A DNA stretch of 64,000 nt, taken from NCBI RefSeq assembly GCF_017874415.1, contig NZ_JAGGLM010000006.1:1-64000 (forward strand), written 5' to 3'. Below, piece after piece: positions 25,371-35,400 of this stretch (position 1 is the first letter of the stretch; every line of letters begins with the position of its first letter). Position numbers and translations under genes: made by a program. The notes under the pieces were generated by a model, which saw only the letters and a program-made list of their open reading frames with translations, did no database searches and was not told the origin of the DNA. Source of the stretch: Clostridium algifaecis (GTDB lineage Bacteria; Bacillota; Clostridia; Clostridiales; Clostridiaceae).

Positions 25371-26963
25371 TTACTCTGATTTTCCTATGTCGGATAGAAC
25401 CAATCCTTTATTGTGTTCAAGCGCCCAGCTAATTGACCACTCATTTTGAAATATCAAAAGATCCCTATTTTTTAAATCTTTAACTTTCTTAGTGTCACTG
25501 CTAAGTACAAGATCTTCAATACTAGAATCAGTTTTCTCAATCCATCTTATAGCTCTATATGGAAGTATTTCTATTTTTGAATCAACATTATACTCATTTT
25601 TCATTCTATATTCAAGAACTTCAAACTGCAGTACACCTACTACACCAACTATTATCTCTTCAATTCCAATATTTAATTCTTTAAATACCTGAATTGCTCC
25701 TTCTTCCGATATTTCATTTATCCCTTTTATAAATTGCTTTCTCTTCATGGTATCTATAGTTCTAACTCTTGCAAAATGTTCAGGTGCAAATATAGGTATT
25801 CCTTCAAATTTAAATTTTTTCTGGGACATGCAAAGAGTATCTCCTATATTAAAAATTTCAGGATCAAATACACCTATTATATCTCCAGCATAAGCTTTTT
25901 CTACAATTTCTCTGTTTTGTGCTAAAAACTGCTGCGGTTGGGCAAGTTTTACCTTATTATTGCCCTGGACATGAAACACTTCCATACCCTTTTTAAATTC
26001 ACCCGAACATATTCTCATAAATGCGATTCTATCCCTATGGGCTGGATTCATATTAGCTTGTATTTTAAATACGAAAGCAGAAAATGGTTCTTCAAATACA
26101 TCTACTTCACCTTTATCTGACATCCTTGGAGTAGGCGATGTAGTCAGTTTTAAAAATTCTTTTAAAAAAGGTTCTACTCCAAAGTTAGTCAAGGCACTTC
26201 CAAAGAATACTGGTGTAAGTTCCCCAGTTTTAACCTTTTCTATATCAAATTGATCTCCTGCTATATCTAAAAGTTCTATATCTTCTTTTAGCTTTGAATG
26301 AAGTGAATCTCCTATAAGGTCCTTAAATACCTCATCATCTACACCTCCTTCTACAGATTTAACTGTAGTTTGCCCATGATTTCCACCATTAAAAGCTTCT
26401 ATTATATTCTTATTTCTATCATAAACTCCCTTAAACTCAGCTCCTGAGCCTATAGGCCAATTCATAGGATATGATTTTATTCCAAGTACATTTTCTATAT
26501 CTTCCATAAGTTCAAAAGGATCTTTGCTCTCTCTATCCATTTTGTTTACAAAAGTAAATATAGGAATTCCCCTTAAACTGCATACATGAAATAATTTTTT
26601 GGTCTGTTCCTCTACTCCTTTAGCTGCATCTATTACCATAACAGCACTATCTGCTGCCATTAAAGTCCTGTATGTATCTTCACTGAAGTCTTGATGTCCT
26701 GGTGTATCAAGTATATTTATGCAATAATTATCATAGTTAAACTGCATAACTGATGATGTGACAGAGATTCCTCTCTTTTTTTCTATATCCATCCAGTCCG
26801 ATACTGCATGTTTTGACGCTTTTCTAGCTTTAACCGAGCCTGCAAGTCTTATGGCACCTCCATAAAGCAGTAATTTTTCTGTAAGTGTGGTTTTACCTGC
26901 ATCTGGGTGAGATATTATTGCAAAAGTCCTTCTTTTTTCTATTTCCTTTTTTAAGTCTGCCAC
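25371..26963 (-). CDS. prfC: Peptide chain release factor 3
   Basis: This 530-residue translational GTPase recycles RF1/RF2 from the ribosome after termination. G1 is SHPDAGKTTL (residues 18-27), G3 is DTPGHQDF (about 86-93) and G4 is NKMD (about 140-143). Domain II/III and the RF3 C-terminal domain are present at full length. It starts with GTG behind AGAGAGGGAAAGTT. It appears monocistronic, transcribed away from the HAD phosphatase gene. Confidence 0.95.
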   Translation of the reverse strand: MADLKKEIEKRRTFAIISHPDAGKTTLTEKLLLYGGAIRLAGSVKARKASKHAVSDWMDIEKKRGISVTSSVMQFNYDNYCINILDTPGHQDFSEDTYRTLMAADSAVMVIDAAKGVEEQTKKLFHVCSLRGIPIFTFVNKMDRESKDPFELMEDIENVLGIKSYPMNWPIGSGAEFKGVYDRNKNIIEAFNGGNHGQTTVKSVEGGVDDEVFKDLIGDSLHSKLKEDIELLDIAGDQFDIEKVKTGELTPVFFGSALTNFGVEPFLKEFLKLTTSPTPRMSDKGEVDVFEEPFSAFVFKIQANMNPAHRDRIAFMRICSGEFKKGMEVFHVQGNNKVKLAQPQQFLAQNREIVEKAYAGDIIGVFDPEIFNIGDTLCMSQKKFKFEGIPIFAPEHFARVRTIDTMKRKQFIKGINEISEEGAIQVFKELNIGIEEIIVGVVGVLQFEVLEYRMKNEYNVDSKIEILPYRAIRWIEKTDSSIEDLVLSSDTKKVKDLKNRDLLIFQNEWSISWALEHNKGLVLSDIGKSE

Positions 26964-27166
26964 AACTTTCCCTCTCTTCTTTTTTTACTCTCATCAATGA
27001 TTTTAACTTTATTAAACAATGATGTCAATATAACTATTTTAGTAATACATTACTTCTGTTAAACGTTTAATTATTAAAGTAATTACTGAATATGACAAAA
27101 TATAAAAATTAAAACTAATGCTATAAAAACCATGTGATGATATAATTATATATCATGGAGGTAACT

Positions 27167-27982
27167 ATGTATAAATTAATCGCAATAGATATGGATGGAA
27201 CTTTATTAAAAGATAATAAAACTATATCAAATGAAAACATTGAAGCAATAAAAAAAGCAGTTGAGCATGGAACGAAAGTATCACTTGCTACCGGACGCCC
27301 TATAAAAGGTATTGAAAAATACCTTAAGCAGCTCGATTTAATTTCTGATTCAAATTATGCTGTTGGATTTAATGGAGCTGTAGTTGAAAATACAATGTCT
27401 CACAAGATAATATCTCAGGATACGCTATCACAAGACGATATTGAATTTATTTATAAATTAAGCAAAGCACCAAATATATATCCACAAATAGCACTAAAAG
27501 ATTCTTCTGTATCACCCATAAAAAATAAATATAGTGAATTAGATGCTTATCTAAATAAAATAACTTTTAAAATAGGCAGTATTGAAAATGTTTCTGAAAA
27601 TGAAAATATATTTAAATTTATGTTTTTAGGTGAAGGGCCTGATTTATCCAGGTGTATATCTAAACTTCCAAAAGAAATATATGATAAATATACTGTAGTT
27701 AGAAGTGAACCTGAAATTCTCGAATTTATGAACAAGAATACAAATAAAGGTCACGGTGTTGATGTTCTAGCTAAAAAATTTGGAATAGATAAAAGTGAAG
27801 TTATATGCATTGGTGATTCATTCAATGATGTTCACATGATAAAATATGCAGGACTTGGTGTAGCTATGGGAAATGCTGCCACAGAAGTTAAAAATATTGC
27901 AAATTATGTTACAAAGACAAATGAGGAAAATGGAGTAGCTCATGTTATAAATAAATTTGTACTTTCAGGTATCCTAAATTAA
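27167..27982 (+). CDS. Cof-type HAD-IIB family sugar phosphatase
   Basis: This 271-residue hydrolase of the haloacid dehalogenase superfamily, Cof/YidA subgroup, probably dephosphorylates sugar phosphates or flavin-type phosphates. The nucleophile motif IDMDGTLL (residues 6-13) and motif IV, CIGDSFNDVHMIKYAG (about 216-231), with a Cof cap between them, are visible. The start at 27167 follows GGAGGTAACT; an ATG four codons upstream contains that site and is rejected. It is monocistronic. Confidence 0.9.
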   Translation: MYKLIAIDMDGTLLKDNKTISNENIEAIKKAVEHGTKVSLATGRPIKGIEKYLKQLDLISDSNYAVGFNGAVVENTMSHKIISQDTLSQDDIEFIYKLSKAPNIYPQIALKDSSVSPIKNKYSELDAYLNKITFKIGSIENVSENENIFKFMFLGEGPDLSRCISKLPKEIYDKYTVVRSEPEILEFMNKNTNKGHGVDVLAKKFGIDKSEVICIGDSFNDVHMIKYAGLGVAMGNAATEVKNIANYVTKTNEENGVAHVINKFVLSGILN

Positions 27983-27990
27983 ATAATTAT

Positions 27991-28029
27991 CAGCAAAATC
28001 CACCTGATTGTTACAGGTAGGTTTTGCTG
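27991..28029. terminator. Terminator between HAD gene and trpS
   Basis: CAGCAAAATCCACCTG pairs with CAGGTAGGTTTTGCTG (one mismatch) around a 7-base loop, followed by TATTTGTATTT. It serves the plus-strand HAD gene and possibly convergent trpS. Confidence 0.8.
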
Positions 28030-28071
28030 TATTTGTATTTATTACAATAATCTTTATCTTAAAACTAAGAA

Positions 28072-29085
28072 CTATCTAGCTGGTGGAATAAATCCTATTT
28101 TCTTCTGCATCTTTCTAAGTACCTTGTTTGATACATAATATGCCTTTTCTGCACCTTTTTTATATATTTCTTCCAAATAGTCTTTATCTTGAAGATACTT
28201 ATTTACTTTATCTTGAATTGGTTTAAGTTCTCCAATTATAGCTTCTGCTACATCATTTTTAAATTCTGCATAACCTACATTTTCGTATTTTTTTTCTACA
28301 GCTTCTGCTGTAGTTCCCTGTATTGCTATAAGTATATTTATAAGATTTTTTATTCCAGGCTGTTCATCGCTATATTTTACCTTTCCAATACTATCAGTTA
28401 CGCATCTATTTATCTTTCTTCTTATAACATCTGGTGGATCCATAATTAATATAAAACTATTAGGATTATCAGATGACTTTGACATTTTTTTATTAGGTTC
28501 CTGAAGGTCCATAATTTTAGCTCCACTTTCTGGTATATATCCTTCTGGCAGAGTAAAAGTAGGACTGTATAGACTATTAAATCTCTGAGCTATATCACGT
28601 GTAATTTCTATATGCTGCGTTTGGTCCTTGCCAACCGGTACAAGATCTGCATTATACAGGAGGATATCTGCTGCCATTAAAACAGGATAATTTAAAAGTC
28701 CCGCACTTATAGGTTCTCCAGAATCACTATATTTCTTGGATTTACTTTTATACTGTGTCATTCTGCTAAGTTCACCTACATATGTGAAACAATTTAAAAG
28801 CCATGCAGCTTCAGAATGAGTAGAAACGTGAGATTGAATAAATATTGTATTTTTTTCTGGATCTATTCCTGCTGCAAGATATATAGCAAGAACTTCAAGT
28901 GTTCTCCTTCTTAAATCCTTAGGCTCCTGTCTTACTGTTATAGCATGTAAATCAACTACACAAAAATAGCATTCATACTGATCTTGGAGCTTTACCCAGT
29001 TTTTCAGTGCTCCTAAATAATTTCCAATAGTAAGATTTCCCGATGGCTGAATCCCACTAAATATTCTCTTCTTTTTTTCTTCCAT
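28072..29085 (-). CDS. trpS: Tryptophanyl-tRNA synthetase
   Basis: This 337-residue class I synthetase attaches tryptophan to tRNA-Trp. It shows SGIQPSGNLTIGNYLG (residues 10-25) with the HIGH-type TIGN and the KMSKS motif KKMSKSSDNP (about 202-211). Length is normal for bacterial TrpRS. It is preceded by a T-box leader with a UGG specifier, so expression rises when tRNA-Trp is uncharged. Monocistronic. Confidence 0.95.
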   Translation of the reverse strand: MEEKKKRIFSGIQPSGNLTIGNYLGALKNWVKLQDQYECYFCVVDLHAITVRQEPKDLRRRTLEVLAIYLAAGIDPEKNTIFIQSHVSTHSEAAWLLNCFTYVGELSRMTQYKSKSKKYSDSGEPISAGLLNYPVLMAADILLYNADLVPVGKDQTQHIEITRDIAQRFNSLYSPTFTLPEGYIPESGAKIMDLQEPNKKMSKSSDNPNSFILIMDPPDVIRRKINRCVTDSIGKVKYSDEQPGIKNLINILIAIQGTTAEAVEKKYENVGYAEFKNDVAEAIIGELKPIQDKVNKYLQDKDYLEEIYKKGAEKAYYVSNKVLRKMQKKIGFIPPAR

Positions 29086-29134
29086 AAATTATACCTGCCC
29101 TTCTATGTATTATTTCATTCATATAACTACAACT

Positions 29135-29330
29135 AAAAAACCCTATGATATTTTAATATCATAGGGTGTATTAACACTGTGCCACCTAAATTCAAAAAGA
29201 TAAAATATATCTTTTCCTTATTAAATAAACATACTTTCTTCAAAAATCCCATTCGATTCAAGCATAACTTCTGCATTTTCAGCACCCTGCAGCTCTCTAA
29301 AAATCTGTTTTTAAATCTACTTGTTTTTCA
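29135..29330 (-). promoter_or_regulatory. T-box riboswitch, tryptophan (UGG specifier)
   Basis: The leader reads, 5' to 3' on the minus strand: the AAGTAGA start of stem I; the AGAGAGCTGC and CTGAAAATGCAG distal part; GAATGGGA with specifier UGG at 29251-29249; the T-box sequence AGGTGGCACAGTG (29187-29175); and a terminator. The terminator has a perfect 12-bp stem (29141-29152 / 29155-29166) and runs into six T. Uncharged tRNA-Trp would favour the antiterminator and trpS expression. Sequence blocks seen; mechanism from the known family. Confidence 0.9.
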
Positions 29331-29340
29331 TCATCAGAAC

Positions 29341-29394
29341 ATTTTAGTATATAATTTTATATAAAATTATATACTAAAATACTTAAAACTGCAA
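29341..29394 (-). promoter_or_regulatory. trpS promoter overlapping a 40-bp perfect palindrome
   Basis: On the minus strand, TTGCAG (29394-29389) and TATAAT (29371-29366) are 17 bases apart, a good sigma-A promoter for the T-box transcript. The -10 element lies inside a perfect 40-base palindrome, 29341-29380 (arm ATTTTAGTATATAATTTTAT). The palindrome may be an operator, a 5' hairpin of the transcript, or the end signal of the giant gene whose stop lies at 29429. Confidence 0.65.
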
Positions 29395-29428
29395 ATCATA
29401 AAAAATTATTTCATGATTTTATATAATT

Positions 29429-32400
29429 TTATATATTTACAATTATTTTATGTATTCCATCGTTTAAAAATGGAATTATATTATTTTTCATTTTTTCTCC
29501 ATCGACAAAAATTCCTTTATGGATATCTCTTGCTATTTTAATGTCATATATGCATTTATCTTTTTTATACTTTATGCTGTATTCTTTCCAGCTGTCAGGA
29601 ATACATGGCTTTACAGTAAAACCTTCCTTGCCTTTAAACTTAAATCCAAGTATACTTTCCATGCCTGCTCTATACATCCAGCCTGCAGCACCTGTATACC
29701 AGCTCCATCCACCTCTTCCTTCATTATTTTTAGAATTATATACATCTGCCGCAATTACATAAGGCTCCAATTTATACACTCTGCAATCCAAATAAGATTT
29801 GCTGTGATTTATTGGATTCAACATACTGAATATATCATATGCCTGATTATTATATCCCATATCGGCAAATGCAATTATTGACCATATAGCTCCATGAGTA
29901 TATTGACCTCCATTTTCTCTTATACCAGGTAAATATCCTTTTATATACCCAGGCTCTAAATTTGAATTATTAAAAGCAGGCGTCAAAAGCAGAACAATGC
30001 CTTTATCCTTTTTAACCAAATTTCTGTATAAAGCCTCCAGTGCTTCTTTTGCCCTTGATTCTTTTGCAGCTTTTGATATAACTGCCCAGGCTTGAGCTAT
30101 ACAGTCAATTCTGCATTCATCATTTTCCATTGAACCTAGTGAAGTGCCATCATCAAAATAAGCTCTCTTATACCAGCTTCCATCCCATGCATTTTTTTCC
30201 AGGCTATCTTTTATAAAATTTTTAAGTTCTTTATACCTTTCAGCATTTTTTATATCCATATTATAATTACATATAGGTATAAATTTATCTAATATATCAT
30301 ATAAGAACCAGCCAAGCCATACACTTTCACCTCTGCCTTTATTACCTACTGTACTCATTCCATCATTCCAGTCTCCAGAACCCATAAGAGGAATATTGTG
30401 TGTTCCGAACTTACACGCTCTGTCTATTGCTTTAATACAGTGCTCATAGACAGAACCTTTTTTATCTGAAACCCTGGATATATTGTATCTCTCATCTTCA
30501 TTTTCTTTTAAAATACTGTCTTCCAGATATTTCGTCTCTTCTTTCAATACACTATAATCTCCTGTATTTTCTATATAATCTGCTGTTACATATGGAAGCC
30601 AGAGAAGATCATCTGAAAATTTCGTCCTTATACCACTATCTACAACTGGATGCCACCAATGTTGTACATCACCTTCTAAATATTGTCTTGTAGAACTGTA
30701 TACTATATGCTGTCTTGTTATATCCGGGTTTAGATAGCCAATTGCCATTACATCCTGAAGTTGATCTCTAAAGCCATATGCTCCTCCTGATTGATAAAAG
30801 GCTGTTCTTGACCAGTATCTGCAGCTAAGCGCCTGATATATAAGCCATCCGTTGAGCATAATATTCACTGATTTATCTGGGGTATTCACCTGTATCCTTC
30901 CAAGAAATTCCCTCCAGAATTCTTTAGAATGTTCAAGCTCCTTCTCTGCAATACCTGGCTCATTATACTTTTTTATAATTCTTTCTATATTGTCCTGTTT
31001 ATCTTCCTGTCCCAGTAAAACTACCAATTGTTTTTCTGAATTAGGTTTCAGGGTTACACCTACACTTTCAGATAAACATGGATCAAATCCAGCTCCTACT
31101 TCATCTGACAATTTTTCTTTTCTAAGTCCTCCTGGATCTTTAAAACTACAGCCCCTGCCTATGAATTCTTCTCTATTTCCCGTGTAGGATATCTCTTCTC
31201 CTCCGATAATTTTTAAATAACATATCAGTTTTCCAAAATATTGGCTGTATGGATTTCTTGCATAAATATACTGGTTATTTGGTTCAAAGCCTGTAAATAT
31301 ATATTGGGCTGTCTGTTCATGGGCAACACCTAAAACGAGTTTTGCATAATAACTTAAAGAAAGTTTTCTTATATTTTTACCAATATTTTTTAATTTTATT
31401 GTACATACTTTTACACTTTCATCCATATCCACAAACATAGTAACTTCTCCACATATGTCACTTACAGTATGCTTAAAATTAGAATATCCGAAGCCATGTT
31501 CTATAACATATTCTCCACCATCCCTTATAGGTTTAGGTGATATGCTCCATACTCTTCCTGTCTCCTCATCTTTTATATATATAGCTTCTGATTCTCCATC
31601 TACTACTGCATCATTCGTCCATGATGTCAATTTATTTTCTCTGCTGTTCTTATTCCAGGTATAGGCAGCTCCTCCTTCTGATACATGAAATCCAAAACTT
31701 TTATTTGATATTACATTTATCCACGGAGCAGGTGTATTATTGTAATCTTTAAGCACTATAATATAGGAATCGCCCTGTTTTGAAAATCCACCCAAGCCAT
31801 TAAAGTATTGTAATTTTGATGTATCAATTCCATAACTAAATGTAGACTTCTCTGCCTGCTGTGATTTAATTTCATTTTTATAAATTTCATTACTTTTAAT
31901 CTCATTTTCTTTTATGTGCTTGAATAAATCTCTATTTGCACTATCCACAACAAGTCTTGCTATAGCCATTATAAGCTCAATATCTTCTTCTTTCATGGTT
32001 TCTTTATTATAAACAAATACTCCACCAAATTGGTTCTTCTTGTTTCTAAGATGGCTTGAATCTATGAGCTCGTTTATCTCATTTTGCATTGGCTGAACAT
32101 AAGAATTTCCTTCTAAATTAAGTATAACAAGATCTACTTTCAATCCTTTTAGTCCCCAATACTCATGTGCACATAAAATTTGTCTAACCAAATATATATC
32201 TTTTTTATTTCTCGTTATAAGCAATATTATAGGCAAGTCACCTGAAATCCCATAAGGCCACAGTGAAGATTGCCCTTTCTGTATATTCATAATATGCTTG
32301 CTTCTATCCTTTAGAAGCCTATTTAAAAACAGTATTCTTGATGCCATTATTTGATACATGCTAATTCTGGATGCCTTTAAGCCAAGATACTGAGTTTGCA

Positions 32401-35400
32401 TATTCATTTCATTTTTAGAAAGCTCAAATATTCTATTTATGTTACCCATATTCCCATATTTTTCAGCCAAATCTATGATCTTTTCTCTCGAATTTGAAAC
32501 CGCTACAGAGTATGCAATTCTACATGTTTTACCAGGTTGTATTTTCATCCTGACTCTCAAACTAATTATAGGATCAATTACTGCTCCAACCGTCATGGTA
32601 AGCTGCGTGTCATTATCCATAGCTTTAGGATTTGAAATATCTCTATTTCTTCCTATAAAATTTTCCCTGCTGGTCTCATACTGTACTGAACCGATTTGAG
32701 TACCTTCTACTGCAGCAGTCTGCATAAGCCAATTTTTTTCTGCTCCCTTAGTTCTAGGTCTCCTGCTCGCCATCAAACACATTGGACTCTTTAAAAATTC
32801 TGTCTCTATAAACAAGTTGCTAAATGATGGATGAACCAAATCTGCACTATAAGGAGCCAGTGTAACTTCAAGATAACTTGTAACTTCAACTTCTCTTACA
32901 TGACTGCTATTATTTGTTATTGAAATTTTTCTGATTTCTACATCATCTTCCTGAGATACAGTAACTTCCGTATAGGTTTTTAGATTTCCGTCTTTTCTCT
33001 CAAATTCAGCTTTGTCTTCTGAAAATACAACCTTGTAATCCTCGCCCGTATATTTGCACGGTTCGTAAGCCGCACTCCAGTATTCATTTGAATTTATATT
33101 TTTTATATAAAAGAACATTCCTGTATCATCTAAAGTAGAATCTTCTCTCCACCTGTAAACTGACATTTCATCTTTTTTACTATACCCGCTTCCGCTATTT
33201 GTTATCATAATAGAATAACTTCCATTTGACATTATATTTGTTTCAGGAAATTTTGTATTTGCAGTAGTATATTTTCTTTCTGCCATAAGAAAATTTTCTT
33301 TTTTAGAGTATACGGATTTCTTTTTTTCTCTTCTATCATACACAATAGTTTTTGGCATTTTTTCTTGAAGCAATAATTCTACAGCTTTTACCCTCGGTAT
33401 ACTATGAAATCTTTTTTGGATTATATTATCATTTAATGAGTTGTCAAGTGACATAAGACTCATTCCCTGGTGATGTATCATAAAACATTTTACTATTTTC
33501 CTTTTATTTTTTTCTAAATGTCCTCTAGTATAATCTACAGATTCATATAATCCATATCTTCCCTTTAATCCATCAGCAATTAATCTTTTAATATTATAAA
33601 ATGCATCTTTTTTATTCACTTGAAGTGCCATAACAGATGCATATGGTGCAACAATTCTTTCGTTTGCCATATTTCTATCTAATCCTATGTCCGGCACTCC
33701 TATAGCTTTATACTGATATGCAGAGTTAGCATCAAAGCTATAGTAAGCACACTCAGATATTCCCCATGGAATGCCCATTTTCTTTCCATAACTTTTTTGA
33801 ACTTCAACTACATTTTTATAAGTTTCGCCAAGAAGAGTACCTGGAAATGACTTCATTATAATAAGAGGCATCAAATATTCGAACATAGTACCTGACCAGG
33901 ATACTAGAATTTTTTCTTTAAATGCAAGTGCCATGGATCTGCTTAATTTAAACCAGTGATTTTTCTCTATCTGACCTTTTGCTATAGCTATAAAACTTGC
34001 CTGCCTTGCCTCAGAAGCTAAAATATCATAATAGCTTTTATCTTGAAAGCTTTTATCTGCATCGTATCCTATAGAAAAAAGCTGTCTTTTGCTATCATAT
34101 AGTACTGTGAAATCATGAGAGTCATCAATAGCTTTAAATCTTTCTATTAAATCTTTAATTTTAGATATTAAAGTATTTATATTTTCAAGACTTATTTTTA
34201 GATTGTTTCTAAACTTTTCTATTTCATCTTCATTAGAATATGTCTTAAAATAATCAATTGCCTTTTCTAAATTCCCTGGTATATCCTCAACAGGTATATC
34301 ACAGGTAACTTTATAAAGAATATCTTTAATTTCTGCTGACTTATCTTGTTTATTTGAATTTTTATAAAAATCATCATTAACCCATTGTAAATATTTATTG
34401 ATAAAATCAGTAAAGTCATTTAAAGTTTCTTTAAGTTTTTTATTCCAGTATAAATTCTTATACTTTTTTAATACCTCATCACACTTTTTCTGTAAATCAT
34501 CCAAAAAATTTTGAAGCATATAAATGTTCATTTCTTTTTTTTCATTAATTTGATTTATATTTTCATTATAAATACCTTTTATTTCATTTATATTTTTAAT
34601 TTCCTGTTGTGCCAAATTTATAGTATCATATACACCACGAATAAAATTTTTATTCAAAATAGGTGATTTTAGATACCCAGAAAGAGTTTCTTCTGTAAGC
34701 CATACATAACAAACCAGGTTACCACTATCCACTGTAGATATATAATTGTGAAGTGGTTTTTTTGATTTTATATCGTACCAATTATAAAAATGTCCTTTAA
34801 ATCTATCCAGACTTTCCATATTAGAAACTATTTTTTCAAGTCTAAATTGAAGTTTATCCAAAGTTATATATCCCAAGTCATATGCAGCTGTATTTGAAGT
34901 TATCCCCATTGCCATATTAGTCGGCGAAGTTCTATATGCTATACCCAACTTTGGATATTCTTGATAATTATCAGGAGAGAGCCAGTTGGTTTCTTCTGAA
35001 ACAAAATCTTCAAAATATGCCCATGTTCTCCTTGCAATTTCTTTTAAAATGTTATTCTGTTTCATGCTCAAATCATCTTTATTAACTTTTTTATCCATAC
35101 TTATTTTATATGCAATATATGGTGACAAAAACCATACAATGCAGGATGGCATCATTAAAAAGCCCGTAAATTTAGAATTATAAAAAGCCAAGATTCCAAT
35201 AAATAATCCTATTAGACTGCCTGAATACATAGTTCTTATATAGTCGTAAAATGTCTTGCCTGAATTCATCTCTACATCTGCCGCAGTAGTCCATTGAAGT
35301 AGATGTTTTCTACTTACAAAAAGCCTGTATAAAGTTCTAATTATAGCATCTAACATCAAATATGCCTTGTATGGTAAAAATATAAATATAAGCAAAAACT

